A stretch of DNA of 64,000 nt from Torreya grandis (lineage: Eukaryota > Streptophyta > Pinopsida > Cupressales > Taxaceae), in contig JARHVA010002128.1 of NCBI GenBank assembly GCA_037957365.1, positions 2,427,001-2,491,000 on the forward strand. Direction: 5' to 3'. A model generated the notes under the pieces. It ran no database searches. It was not told the origin of the DNA and worked only from the letters and a program-made list of their open reading frames with translations. Position 1 is the stretch's first letter. Each line of letters opens with the position of its first letter. Below are positions 14,331-26,499 of this stretch, piece by piece. A program made the translations under genes and the position numbers.

Positions 14331-15353
14331 AAGATGAAGTAATTTTGATTAATCAAAGATACCAAAAGATGAATTTTAGCCTTATGATCACAGTGAAGAA
14401 ACTCTAATTATACTTCAGCTTCATGAGAGAAAATCATTATACTTGTTCGACATCTTTCATTTAGGTTATTCTTTACTTGAATGTGGTTCATTGTAGGTTG
14501 AGAGAAGTGCTTTCATCAAAGCAAGAAGCATTTATTTTCTTATGATATGACATGTTTCAGTATTTCATGCATGGTTATCAACTTATCCCTTCATATTTAT
14601 ATGTTTTTCTATCCTTTAAAGTTGAATATGAATTCAAGTGGCCTCAATATATCACAAGATCAGATCCATCTCTCTTAGAGGCCAGCCTTGAAGACATAAC
14701 AAAGGAGACATATCAAGTTTTTCTACATGATCATGATTAGTAGTTCATGAATGAAGAATAATTGAAGATGTTTCAAATCTCATAGATCTGGGAGGAGTAT
14801 GATTGGGTCTTAGACTCACATCTAGAAATCATGTACTTGAAATTGGTAATCGGAGGCCCAACTACATCATTAAGAATACAAGGGCATACAATTTATCTTA
14901 TCTATAAGAAGAGGCTATCAAGAGATGGAAAATATGTTTCAAAGTTCCATGGTGCACAAACCAGCTTTCCATTTGATCTTAGAGGAAAGCATCTTATTTC
15001 AAGTTAGTTATTTCAGGTTAGCTTATTTCAATAAGTGAATAGCATAAACATCAATCTACTTCCCTTTTGTCTTTTTTTCCTATTTCCTTAGGTTAGTTAT
15101 CATTTCTTTCTAGTTTTTTTATTGTGTTAGAATTAAAAGAGGTGTTTCCAAAGCCTAAAAGAGTCTATTTTCTAGTCAAGAGAGTCATCAAATCAAAGCC
15201 GTTATGCTTCAGTTTACCAATATAATGTGAAATCGGTGTGTTATTTTGACCAACAAGCTTGTCAACCCCTGTGAGTCACTATAAATTTTGTTAATTTGGC
15301 CTATCAAGGCCAAATACCAATCCCTATAATCTAAAACTTTCTAATATCATATC
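14331..15353. other. Interior of element D, coding traces only
   Basis: An open stretch at 14552-14740 and a following frame containing GHTIYLIYKKR (about 14880-14920) may continue the D coding region in another frame. I cannot assign a domain. Ends at the target site of the copia element (AATAG, 15354-15358). Confidence 0.4.
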
Positions 15354-15358
15354 AATAG

Positions 15359-16086
15359 TGTTAGGAACCCCTTATCCAATGGAAGCACAATTGATTACTT
15401 TCTTATAAGCAATTAAACACAGAATTATACCAGAATGATTAAGTAACTAGAAACTTGAGACAACAAAGAATTTGAGAGACAATACACACTCTTGTATTAA
15501 ATACTACTAGAAGAAAATACAATAAGGAAGATGCCACTTCTTCCTCCACCTCAAAGGCTTGCCACACCTCAAGACCTTCTTCCCTCTCTCTCTTGCTCAA
15601 CACAACCAACTCAACAACCTGAGTTGCTATCCCCTCCTTGAATGCTTCAGCTGATCTCCTTGACCTTACACCTGTAGATCTCCTTGAACTTGCTCTTTGC
15701 TTCAATGCTTTTACTTGCTTGCTTGATTTACAATACATGCCTCATGGGTATTTAAATAGAATCCCATGCATACAAAAATAGAACTCTAATTACAATAATT
15801 AGACACACATCTCGTGACTATATTTAGCCCTTTAACATGCAAACACTCGCTTCACTTAACTGACTGTTTGTCAATAGCAGTTTTGGAACCACCACAGGTG
15901 ACCAACATCAGTCCCTATCTGTCTGGTGCTAATCGACGTCGGTTGACTCCCTATCGATGCCGGTTGCCTTTTGCATTGGTCATGACCGACGTCGGTCATG
16001 CTGCCAATGCTGGTACTTTTGGATCTTCAATAACCTCCCTTCTTCATGTCTGCAACAGTTGAAGCTTTTACCTCCACACCCTAACA
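15359..16086 (-). repeat. 3' LTR of the copia element
   Basis: 728 bp, the same length as its partner at 18600-19327. By eye I count about 55 mismatches and no indel, roughly 92% identity, mostly transitions. Differences are concentrated in the last 250 bp in plus coordinates (U3), where CpG-rich palindromic motifs lie, and are rare in the first 380 bp. A 99-codon frame on the minus strand (15439-15738) is shared with the partner LTR and is Arg/Lys/Glu-rich. A TATA-like TATTTAAATA lies at 15749-15758. Confidence 0.95.
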
Positions 16087-16099
16087 ATCTCCCACTTGG
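16087..16099 (-). promoter_or_regulatory. Polypurine tract of the copia element
   Basis: Read on the minus strand the sequence is AAGTGGGAGAT, directly followed by the TGTTAGG start of the 3' LTR. This is the usual plus-strand priming site of Ty1/copia elements, and its position confirms minus-strand orientation. Confidence 0.9.
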
Positions 16100-16998
16100 A
16101 GATAAATAGCTGCAACTGTACCTATACCTATACACCATCTACTTTGTTCCCTTGGCTCTGTATCCCTCTTCAAAGTCACTCTTGAAGACCAACCAGCACA
16201 AAACCTATGATGCTATACCTGTCACTTATGCTAAAAGAATTTTGCTGCTCCCAAATTCTTCATGACATACCTCTGAACTAACTTTACCCTTAGCTCAGAA
16301 AACTCCCTATATATGAAACCCTGTAACAAGCAACACAATACAGTAATAGGATAATGTAGCTAATATTATCCAACCTGGTAAAGAGAAATACAATGGTCAA
16401 ACCTCCATTGTCTTGCAGCCTACTCACGACCATACACCATAGCCTTCTATCTCACGTGTCCATCCACTCTCTTCTCTAACTTGGGAATCCATCCCTCATC
16501 CAGTGCTTTCTTCCAGGTAACAACTCCACCAACAAATACCTGTTTGGTTCTTCTCCAAGGACTCACACTCCTCATCCATGCCAAGCTCCCACTATTTCTA
16601 AATTCTACCTGCATTGCTTCTTCACATCTTCCTAGTTCTTGACCATTAGTAAGAAATATAAAGAATGTGAACAATGAATATGAGGTTCACTTACCCTTTC
16701 TGACCTCCATATGGGCGTTTGAGACTCCTTGACAGGTTGCTATCTGCCTAACATCCATTTCAGTGACCGATCTCAACCATCTCCCAGTCTGCTCATGACC
16801 GATGTCAGTTCCCTGCACTGACCCTGACTACCGACGTCATTTCCCTGGCCAATGCCAGTGTCCCCTCTGTCGATGACAGTTCCTACCTGACTAACGTCAA
16901 ACTTCTCCTGCCTGACTCTACCGACCCTGTTGGTCTGCACATGACCGATGTCAGTATCTGCCTGACCAACGTTGGTTCTAAGTGACCGACATCAGTGT
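16100..16998 (-). other. Non-coding 3' interior of the copia element with palindrome-like repeats
   Basis: Lies between the truncated polyprotein and the polypurine tract. An open frame at 16447-16674 (minus) shows no domain. From about 16755 to 17000 the sequence carries many variants of ACCGATGTCAGT / CCGACGTCA spaced tens of bases apart, the same motif as in the LTRs of this element. The integrase to RNase H coding segment expected here is absent. Confidence 0.7.
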
Positions 16999-18507
16999 CT
17001 ATGTGTTCTTGTAAGTGATGAAATCTTCATCTGTGAGATCATCTTGTATCAAACCCTTATCCATACTACCCTGCTCAGAATCATTCAGCCCCTGTGACTG
17101 ATCTCTATCCTTCATCTCCTCCATAAACACCAAGGCTTCCCTGTTCCTGTCAAAAGCATCAAATTTCCTTTTCCTACAATGAACTCTATTTATGCCTTCT
17201 GAATCTGAACACATACCTTTTGAATCAAGAACGTCCATTCCCTTCTTATTCATGTGACCAAGCCTATTAAGCCACATCTTCAAATCTACAGCTGAAGTAG
17301 ATAAACCAGAAGTAGAATCAATAATACAAGTAGATAGATAAAGAGTACCTACTTTCTTACCTCTTGCTAAAACAAGTGCACCCTTGGTAACCTTCCAAGA
17401 ATCTGCTGTGAGAGTTATTGTGCATCCCTCATCACCCAACCTTCTTACAAAAACCAAACTCTGCTTCAAAACTGGGACATGCATAACCTCCTTCAACACC
17501 CATGTGTTGTCCATTTGCAATCTTAGCTACACTTTCCCTTTGCCAACTATTTGACAAGGCATACCATCCCCTAAATAAAGTACTCCAAAGTCTCCCTGGA
17601 CATACTCATGGAACAAATCTCTGTTTGGGGATGCATGAAAAGAAGAACCAAAATCTAAAACCCAAGATCCTACCTGACTATCCAAAGAAAGTATGAGAGT
17701 GTCCTATACCACAATATTTGCATCCTTTGCTTCTTCATTACCTTCATGTTGATTCTCTTTATCCCTCAACCAACACTCTTTCTTTGTGTGTCCTCTCTTT
17801 TCACAAAACTAGCAGGTGACACCTCTAGATTCAGATCTCCTTCCCACCTTCAACCTTGATTTCCCTTGCTCAATCTTCTCTCTTTGCCTTCCCCTACTTT
17901 TTGCACTTAGAGCATTCCCTGATGATTCACCTGTGCTTCTCCTGTGTATTTCTTTATTCAAGATCACACTCACAACATCATCAACTTTTAAGATTTTAGA
18001 AGCAGATGCAGAATTACTTACTGCCATAACCAAACTATCCCAACTTTCAGGTAAAGAACATAAAATCAGGAGAGCCTTTACTTCATCATCAAAAACAATA
18101 TTGACTAAAGCTAACTGGTTTACCAAACCATGTAAATCACTAAGATGAGTATGTACTGATCTGCATTCCTACATTTGCAAAGTAAATAACTGCTTCATAA
18201 GAAATACCTTATAAGAAGCCGAGGGCTTTTCATATAAATTCGCCAAAGATTTTATCAACTCTTCCATTGTCTTGCACTGTGATAAGTTAGAAATCACAGA
18301 CGATGCAAGGCTCAACCTTATGGAACCCAGAGCCTTCTAATCAAGAACACTCCATTCTTCATCCTTCATATCTATGGGCTTGCATGCAACCCCACCCAAT
18401 GGTAAGTACAAATCCTTTTGATATAGATAATCCTCTATCTGCATCCTCCAATGTTGATAATTCTTGCTGTTAAACTTCTCCATTCATAGCTTACTTTCTT
18501 CTACCAT
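16999..18507 (-). pseudogene. Truncated copia gag-protease polyprotein
   Basis: One minus-strand frame runs from the ATG at 18507 to the stop at 16999 (about 503 codons) with about six in-frame stops and no frameshift. It starts with a copia Gag region (MEKFNSKNYQHW near the N-terminus, then a UBN2-like stretch containing LILCSLPESW). A CX2CX4HX4C zinc knuckle follows at 17773-17814; a stop replaces one non-cysteine residue in it. Next is the protease motif, WVLDFGSSFHAS, where the usual D-S-G is D-F-G (17647-17655), so the active site is altered. The GAG-pre-integrase signature WLNRLGHMNKKG comes next. Shortly after it the frame runs into unrelated acidic sequence and ends, so the integrase core, RT and RNase H were lost by deletion. 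Confidence 0.9.
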
Positions 18508-18585
18508 TACTGAACTCCCACTCAATTAGAAACCCTGTGAATGACCTGTAATCAACAAATAATAACCTGCTCCCTACAAACCGTA

Positions 18586-18597
18586 GCTCTGATACCA
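18586..18597 (-). promoter_or_regulatory. Primer-binding site (initiator tRNA-Met)
   Basis: Minus-strand sequence TGGTATCAGAGC lies two bases inside the 5' LTR. This is the well-known match to the 3' end of plant initiator tRNA-Met used by many Ty1/copia elements. Confidence 0.95.
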
Positions 18598-18599
18598 AT

Positions 18600-19327
18600 T
18601 GTTAGGAACCCCTTATCCAACAGAAGCACAATTGATTACTTTCTTATAAGCAATTAAATGCAGAATTATACTAGAATGATTAAGTAATTAGAAACTTGAG
18701 ACAACAAAGAATTTGAGAGACAATACACACTCTTGTATTAAATACTACTAGAAGAAAATACAATAAGGAAGATGCCACTTCTTCCTCCACCTCAAAGGCT
18801 TGCCACACCTCAAGACCTTCTTCCCTCTCTCTCTTGCTCAACACAACCAACTCAACAACCTGAGTTGCTATCCCCTCCTTGAATGCTTCAGCTGATCTCC
18901 TTGACCTTACACTTGTAGATCTCCTTGACCTTGCTCCTTGCTTCAATGCTTTTACTTGCTTGCTTGATTTATAATACATGCCTCATGGGTCTTTAAATAC
19001 AATCCCATGCATACAAAAATAGAACTATAATTACAATAATTAGACACATAGCTCGTGACTATATTTAGCCCTTTAACATGCAAACACTCGCTTCACTTAA
19101 TTGACTATTCATCAACAGCAGTTCTGAAACTGCCACAGGCAACCGATGTCGGTCCCTATCTGTCTGGTGCTGACCAAAGTCGACTAACTCCCTGTCGATG
19201 CTGGTTGCCTTCTGCACTGGTCATGATCGACATCGGTCATGCTACCGACACCAGTACTTTTGGATCTTCAGCAACCTCCCTTCTTCGTGTCTGCAATAGT
19301 TGAAGGTTTTAGCTCCACACCCTAACA
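18600..19327 (-). repeat. 5' LTR of the copia element
   Basis: 728-bp partner of 15359-16086. It carries the promoter side of the element: a TATTTAAA box on the minus strand at 18992-18999, with transcription expected to run leftwards through R and U5 to the primer-binding site. The same 99-codon frame as in the 3' LTR is open at 18680-18979. The U3 part holds palindrome-like motifs such as ACCGATGTCGGT near 19142-19153. Confidence 0.95.
18992..18999 (-). promoter_or_regulatory. TATA box of the copia 5' LTR
   Basis: TATTTAAA on the minus strand, conserved with one change in the 3' LTR (15749-15758) and placed about 400 bp upstream of the primer-binding site, as expected for an LTR promoter. 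Confidence 0.6.
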
Positions 19328-19332
19328 AATAG

Positions 19333-21264
19333 TCTCCATAAGTTGGTTAAATAGGTGTTGTTTGGCTTAAAAATATAGTTTTGGTCTTTAAAATTTCCAA
19401 ATTGGAATCAAATGGTCATTAAAATATCTATTATGCCTACAATTATATCCAAATACATGTTCTTACCTTAATTCCAAAGTTTCATACTCTAAAAATGTGA
19501 TTATATGTGTTTTTAAAAGTTAAAAAGGGCTTTTTAGAACTCCCACATGCCAATTTTGGCTTTTTAAAGCATGGAAAAGGCTAAAAAATTGTATTTTCAT
19601 GTTTAATGACTCATAATACTTCTATATTCTTCTAATTGTGGAGGTGGAAGCTTAATTTATCTTTAAAAGGCAAGAGAAGGGCTCTTTTCATTCATTTTAT
19701 AAGGCAAAGTATGGATATGTATGGAATTGCATACATCTAAATCAATAAATATGAGGAGAAGGAAATGACAAGGATTATAGAAGAATTTCATGACAATTAG
19801 AGGCCATACAGGCTCAAAACTAGTCACCTCTAAGCAATTGGTATGTTTACACATAGAGACCTACCTTCAGGGTTGCTATTGGTATCGATTGGAAAAAGAA
19901 GGTACATGTATGAAATTTTGGGTAAAAAAAGTAGACTCAGAGGGATTCCTCATGGAATAAGTGGTTATGTAATTGGCATATTTTCCCTCATGAATCATAT
20001 ATTTGAATTGAAGCTAATTTCTTCAAGTTCTCCTCATTAGGGCATCATTTTAGGAAAATTCAAGTTTTTAGAGATCATTGGTGACCTAATCCACCCTTCC
20101 ATGGCCTAATTTAGTCTTTATTCACACATATCATTGTTAAACAAATATCACAAAGATATACACTATAATCTATAGTTAGGCATGATTTTAAAGAGAGATT
20201 GTATGGTTTTGAAGAGAGAGAAAGTTTTCAAGATTTCTTTTTTTATCCATGGCATCAATTTCCTTCATTTTTTCTTATTTCAAAACAAGTTTACTCAATA
20301 AGTTATCCAAATATTCATGTCTTGGCCCATATATATACTCTAAAAGTGTCTTAAAAGGCCAGTTTAGCATACGTTAAGGAAAATATGCATATTTTAAGGT
20401 TTTTTTCAGAAACCTATGTTTCATTTTTATCCCGTTGCCCTCCTCCAATGGCATCCAAATTCATATGGTGAGAAGATGATGTGTTCATGTTTGCATATAA
20501 CTCCTCCTCTTGGCCTTGTCATGATTACAGGTTCTCCTTTACAACCTACATCTCACTCACCCCCATATCATTTCCATATCACTACTTTCTCACTATGTTT
20601 TATGCTTTTACCACCATCCTTTCATGTATTTTTATCATCTTTCATCCTCATCACCATCTCCATTCAATGTTTCATCATCAAGAGACATAAGGGTTGATTG
20701 ATACCACATCAATAATTGAAAAGAGGACATATTCATCAATAAATAATCATATATAGTTAGGAAATGAGGCCTACAGTAGGCCAAAATAGTCAAGTATTGG
20801 TCATAAAGTAGAAATGAGGAGAAAGTATGAGAGAGACCTCCTTGAGGACCTATGCAAATCAATTAATCCATTGACATAAGGTATTAATTAATGGATGTCA
20901 TCTTAAATGTGAAGAAAGATAATGTACAAGGCCATGAGACCTTATCTATAGCTAGTCAAGACCACACCTATAGGTAAAAGAAGGTGAAATATCAACTCCT
21001 CAAGAGACCTAAAAGAACTAACACATTCAATAAAGGTCATTGAGATTGTTTAGGGGATCATCATGGTAACGTACCCATTCAAATCCACCTTATGTTTTGT
21101 CTAATCTCTCTAAATATATCTAAGTCTTAGGTATAGTTTATAAAAAGCATGTTACAGTCATAATAAATCCATTCTATGAGAGACTAAGTGCATGGTTTTG
21201 ATAGTTTAGGTTATGACAATGAGGTTTGGGTAAGGATGATGTTTCAAGAAAGAAACTATTAAGG
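19333..21264. other. Interior of element D right of the copia insertion, no gene recognised
   Basis: Several short open frames on both strands (for example plus 20416-20697 with an overlapping frame) show no domain and overlap one another. Probably decayed element D interior. I see no terminal repeat or RNA gene. Confidence 0.5.
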
Positions 21265-21948
21265 ATGGATCTCATTTCAATTAAAAAAAACTTAAGATCA
21301 CTCATATATTCTTAATCAAGGTTCTTACAGTGCCTAACAAGACACCTATATGCCCATACTGAAGGCTACAATAGTCATATTCTATATGATTTTAGGGATT
21401 AAGGATTTTGGATAACCAAATACATAGATAAACATGGTGATGGGTGACGCCAACATAAAGCTCAAGATGGATGTAGTTAAGCCTTATATAGGGATAAAGA
21501 GCATAAAATGAACTTACAAGCAGCTCTTTAGGTCATTGTTTATAGTGATAAGAGTTTTCCATCAAGGAGCTTTCAAGGTTATGAAAACCTAAAGCATTGC
21601 CAAATGAAGAGTACTATGAGAATGGTTAAACTCAATAAAGTGGCAAAGGAGCAATAAAAGGACAAGTCTTAGTCAACCACCTACAACATTAAATGCACCT
21701 ATAAGCCTATGCCATTTAAATAAGGCCTACTTGGTATTAAGAGGGACCTTTTAAGGCTCAAAGAGGTTAATTTGATCATCAAGAGATAGTCAATGATTTG
21801 AATGTACATCAATAGTTTTGACTACTTCAAGAAGGTATATGATGTTTGTAAATGATCATCATAGCATATAAATAGTCAATGGCACCTTAGGCTTTGATTC
21901 ACACTTTCCAAGAACAAAAATACCTTTCCATAGTTTATACAAAGGAAT
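21265..21948 (-). repeat. Family C repeat, inverted copy, piece 1
   Basis: Reverse complement of about 11388-12185. It ends at GGAAT (21944-21948), the left target duplication of G1. The sequence continues at 39512, as the intact copy shows. Confidence 0.85.
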
Positions 21949-23403
21949 TATGAATCATGATCCATGTTTTGTATATTAAATTAGTTATCCTTTCTCATAA
22001 ATAAACTTGGTGAGTTCAGTGTTTATGTTGCATCCCCCTCTTTTTTGTGGGTCCCTTTTTCTATTTTGGCTAAGTATCAGAGTCCCTTCATTTTCACCAC
22101 ATAGTATCCTAATGTTTGTTTAACACAAAGAATTTATCAACTTCCCCATGAGAAATGTCTAATCAACACATGGTGTCCTAACGCTTAACCAAGGGAGGTT
22201 TATTTTTATCAAAATTTTGAACAATAACATTAGTTGATGGGATAATAGACAAGACCCACTATTCAATTACAAAGAGGGACACAAAATTTCCATGTGGTTC
22301 CTCACACTCATTTTTTCAAAGGAATGGTCAACTTCCCCAGGAGTATCACTAGCACACCATGTGGCATCACAATGCTATTTGAGAGTAAAGGATATTTTAT
22401 CAAGACTCAAGATTGTGTCATTAGTTGATGGAGTTTTGAAGGAGACCCACCAAATAGCTACAATGAAGGAAGTGAACCCACCATACATCATCCTAGTGTT
22501 CCTTGAGAGTAAAATTTTCCTATCAAACCTTTGAGTAGTGTCATTGGATGAGAGGAGTGGGTCCCCCTTTCCTAAATATAATTCTAAAGGTAGTTTTGGA
22601 GGCATACATGTGTCACCATCATGATTCTCCTAAGTGTAGTGGGCATCATAAGGCATTATAGTGTTGCCACATCTAGGATTTAGGGGATCGATTGCATTCA
22701 TGAGCTAGAGCTCCTTAGTCAGTTGCAATGGCCTCATCATGAGCACAAGTACCTAATTATAGGTGTCATTTCCTCATAAGCCATTGTGCCTATATAAGTA
22801 AATCTCTTTTCTTTTGTAAAATTTTGGTACATGAATAATTATCTTTTCTATTATCAGAGAGCAACAATTTATAATAAGTTCTAGTTTTAGAATAGAGGTA
22901 ACTAGTAGTTATTTTGTCTTTCATTCTATGATCCTAATAGGTACCCTTCATAGGAAGGAACATATATTTTATATTGTACTTTTTGGCCTCTTATATGATG
23001 TTATCTACCCACCAATGAAGAGAGTGTGGTGTTTTGTGTCAAACTAAGTAAATATTTATTATTATTTTTTATATCAATTCTTTATTTCTATAGTATTAGT
23101 TCTTGTTTACATTATAGAATTTAATTCATGCATGCGCTCCTTTAATAGTCTATGATGTTTGAAGATTTAAGTTATTTCATGAAATTGTAGGTCAATACTT
23201 GAAATATCTTGATGCATCACCCTAGTTAGTTCATTTTAGTTTTATTTTATATTTCCTTCTTATCCCTTTTCATCCCCAAATTGATCTAAAGAGTTGGCTT
23301 CTAAAACCCTAGAGGTTGATTTATAGACCAAATTTGAGTCCCACATCTATAAAGCTTCCCATAGAAGGTTGTTCACATAGACTGAGAATTTTAGGCATCA
23401 ATA
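21949..23403 (+). repeat. 5' LTR of G1
   Basis: About 1455 bp. Its last 570 bp (from about 22836) match 38950-39511 in direct orientation. It begins TATGAATCATG, so the canonical TG appears as TA, and ends CATCAATA where the 3' copy ends CATCAACA. Inside are three degenerate sub-repeats (near 22160, 22355 and 22485) built on a GTCATTAGTTGATG-type core. A TATATAAG box lies at 22791. Confidence 0.8.
22791..22798 (+). promoter_or_regulatory. TATA box of the G1 LTR
   Basis: TATATAAG about 610 bp before the LTR end. The region retained in the 3' LTR begins shortly after it, so the missing part of the 3' LTR is essentially U3 plus promoter. Confidence 0.5.
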
Positions 23404-23415
23404 GTTTTTCTTTTC

Positions 23416-23435
23416 TGGCATACATGGGGGGACTT
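23416..23435 (+). promoter_or_regulatory. Decayed primer-binding site of G1
   Basis: TGGCATACATGGGGGGAC starts 13 bases after the LTR end. It resembles the TGGCGCC...GGGGAC type of plant gypsy primer site with its CpGs lost. The tRNA cannot be named securely. Confidence 0.45.
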
Positions 23436-25350
23436 AAACTACTAGTCTATCTAATTAGAAGCCAAAGTTTATGAGGTGTAGGCCAATTACAAGGTCATAA
23501 GCAATAAATAATCCAATTGTTCTAACACCACCTCTAGGATTCCCAACTCACCAAAGGACCATGGTATCTAATGCAACACAATAACCATAGTAAATGGCAA
23601 TCCTAGGGCTACCAATAAACTTTTTAACATGGAATAGTGGTAGCCTACTCATCCTTATAATATTCCTAGCTAAATGGAACCCTATTCTTACTAATTCCTT
23701 GAAAGTGCTCCCTAAATTATCAAGGGAAGACTTCAAAATTGTAGTAAAACATATTCAATATGTTGTGAATGTCTGCACTATACATTTTCACATAATAGAA
23801 CATGGCCTTAAGGTTGTTAGCCACCTCTTTCAAAGGGTGAGCTCCAAATTGTTATTGATCCTTACCCCCCAACTCCATCACCACGTAGGATGACTTGGGT
23901 AGCATATTTTTTGAGTGATTTAATGAGAAGGAATACTAATCATATCTTTAAAAATAACTAGTCACCATTAAAAGATCCCCACAAGAGGCTATTATTGATT
24001 TCAATACTAGGTTTGATAAGACCTAGCAAAGGATCCCAATAGTGGCTCAACCACTTGCAGGTATGGATATTATCTCTTATCTCAAAGCCTTAAACATGGA
24101 AATAGTTGTTATGATTCAGTCTCTTAGAGGCCAGACACTCCTAGATGTATATGAGCTTGTAATTAGAGATAAGAATAACTTGATAGATGTCAGGAAGCTT
24201 CCCCCTTGGCTATTGATGTCAATGTTCTTATAAATATTGATGCCACCATAAGAGGAAGTCCCAAGCACCTCATAGGTACCACCTTCTATGTATTTATATC
24301 TACCTACCTAGGAAAGCATATCCTCTTCATCCTCACTAGCTATGGAAATGAACAATATGAATAACATCTTGTAGAACTTCTCTAATGAGATAATAAACCT
24401 CAAAAGGTGGTAGGCTATGCCCCCAAAACTTGGTGTTTAAAATTACAAAGAAAGGAGAGTGTCATATTAGTAGAACCAGTACCAAGAAAGGAAGAGGTTG
24501 GATCATTAGGCACTAAATCATCAAGCACCTAATCAATTGATGTGACCAATGAATCAAATTATTTTGGTACCTGATCTATTACAAATAGTTTCACCAAGTG
24601 TAAATAAAAATTTGGTCATTAGCCAAAACAACCTGGTGAATGACTCAAATTTGTGGTATTTTTCATGAAATGATGCACATACACCTTTAAATTATCAAAA
24701 AGGCAATCTACAATAGAAGGTTACCATGAAAATAAAGAAAGGGAATGCACCTAAGTCAACCCCCTATAGATAGAAAACCATGGGTGTTGAGAATGATATC
24801 TTAATTTCATAGATGTATGGGATGTACTTATAATAAGGGGAGGAAATAGCCTTAGATCATGCACTATTCTCTTGGGTAGAGGGAAAGGATGTTATCTATG
24901 CAAGTGAGATCCTAGTATAGAAGGCCCCACAAGTCTAGTTGGACTATTTCATCTGATCTAAAAAGAGATCGATCAATCCCCAAGAATCCTTCAAAAGGCC
25001 TAAAGTGACTTTTTAGAATATCCCAAGACCCCAACCACCACCTTAGATATATAAAAATTAGAGATAAACAACATAGAATAGGCCAAAGGACCCTAAGGTC
25101 CAATCGTAAGGGTCATAATGTGGTAGAGAAGCTAAAGAAGGCTCTAGCCAATGTCTCTCTTTGGGATGTCTTGTCTATCCTAGAGAAAATATGTCTACTA
25201 TAAAAAGTGTTGGAAGATCAAGAAAAACTTGCACAAAGTAACCTGACTATGGATCCAACATAGAACAAAGGAAAGGAAGTAAGAAATAGTGTGTAACCTC
25301 ATGTGCCATCTACATTTATCAATTATCAAGTATGAATAAGTAAGATAAAA
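23436..25350 (+). pseudogene. G1 gag region, too decayed to define
   Basis: Occupies the place of gag between primer site and protease. Only short open stretches survive (plus 23594-23893, 24042-24233). Near its end the frame contains LKKALANVSLWDVLS (about 25135), a segment that in Tat-like elements precedes the protease. No zinc knuckle could be found. Confidence 0.5.
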
Positions 25351-25965
25351 CCTACCCCATTCTATTTGACTCTCATTATGGGAAATAAGCTACTGCACAA
25401 TTCCATGATTGATTCTAACACCAACACCATGGTAATGCCCAAGCAGATTATGGATGCATTACAACTACAGTATGAAACCTTAGATAAAGGGGTGATATAA
25501 TTAAATAGGAAGAAGGTATAAACCATTGGTGTCATTAAAGCTATTTTCATGACCATTTACTCTTATTTAAGTATAATAGTTCCCCAAGAAGTTGTGGTGA
25601 TTGATGTCTTTCCAATATTTGAACTATGTCTATCAAGGGATTTCACTGCCAAAATAGATGGATACTTATCTTTAGATTGGTCCCATATGATCTTGAGGAC
25701 CAAACATGGCTCAAAGTTGAAGGTGTTTTTTGAGCCTCTATATCCCAAACACATAGCTAATGAGGCTATGGTAAATTTTAAATTAATGTACACTTTTTAT
25801 TCCAAGAAAGAGATGCATTACATAGAAATTCTTGAAGAGGAAGGAGTGGTCAACAATAAGAGATCAAAAGAAGAGGTCATCATCAATGATTTCATTGAGA
25901 ATGATCCTTTTATGAATCTTGACACAACCACCCTTGGGACCTATGTAATCCATGATTTATATTAG
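25351..25965 (+). pseudogene. G1 aspartic protease
   Basis: One frame from about 25351 with few stops; 25549-25965 is fully open. It begins FYLTLIMGNKLLHNSMIDSN, the retropepsin start, with the catalytic D-S/T-G triad present as D-S-N (25411-25419), so it is inactive. Downstream conserved blocks include LSRDFTAKIDGYLSLDWS. This stretch is typical of the protease domain of plant Ty3/gypsy elements whose next domain is an RNase H. An acidic linker follows. Confidence 0.8.
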
Positions 25966-26019
25966 GCCATCCATGAGATCATGAACAAGGAGAATCAAAG
26001 CAAAAAACCTAAAAGTGAG

Positions 26020-26345
26020 TCCAATTTTTGGACCCTACATTTTGATGGTGCAAAATACAAAACTAGCTTTGGGTAGGCATCTAGTTATGTCTTCATCTAA
26101 GAAAGAGACCCTATGATCTTTTTTATTATAATTTACCTACATAAATAATGAATTTTAATATGAATCACTAGTCCATAGCCTCAACCTTATTGAGCATATA
26201 GGCATGAAGTAGTGAAAAGTCTTTGTATATTTTGAGTTAGTGGTGAGATAAGTAAGAGGGGTCATGACTGTGAAGAATGTCTACATGAGATCCTACCACC
26301 ACTGAATATGGGATTTAATATTAGAAAATGGAGGAAACTAAAAGT
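26020..26345 (+). pseudogene. G1 upstream RNase H domain (between protease and RT)
   Basis: Starts WTLHFDGAKYK, with the first catalytic Asp at 26044-26046. After a frameshift it continues with NEF-YESLVHSLNLIEH (second catalytic Glu at 26162-26164), then an ELVVR...VRGV segment in which the expected G-D-S is replaced (Asp lost). These are the hallmarks of the additional (archaeal-type) RNase H found in Tat elements. In G1 it lies before RT, whereas in G2 the equivalent domain lies after RT and its first RNase H. It retains the frame of the protease at its start, so the two were probably one polyprotein. Confidence 0.75.
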
Positions 26346-26499
26346 AGGGAAATAATTTTCCCAAAAGGATAGAGATATAATGGTATCTTTTTGAAACAAA
26401 TATGAAAGAGTGATGGCCTAGACCTATGATGACCTAAAAAGATATTATTGCAAGGTAATCAAACATATGATTGATCTAGTCGAGGGATCCAAGCCTATT

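Larger units (their letters stand above)
15359..19327 (-). mobile_element. Ty1/copia LTR retrotransposon, internally deleted
   Basis: A full-length insertion on the minus strand: two 728-bp LTRs beginning TGTTAGG and ending CCTAACA, a perfect 5-bp target-site duplication AATAG (15354-15358 and 19328-19332), a primer-binding site complementary to initiator tRNA-Met next to the right-hand (5') LTR, and a polypurine tract next to the left-hand (3') LTR. The 2.5-kb interior keeps gag, protease and the GAG-pre-integrase segment but lacks integrase core, reverse transcriptase and RNase H, so it could only have moved with proteins supplied in trans. It keeps far more CpG and GC than its surroundings, which suggests it is among the youngest insertions here. 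Confidence 0.95.

Noticed and set aside
20416..20697. 93-codon plus-strand frame, with an overlapping frame at 20481-20690
   Set aside because: Two overlapping open frames in low-complexity CAT/TTC-rich DNA, no domain, no promoter.
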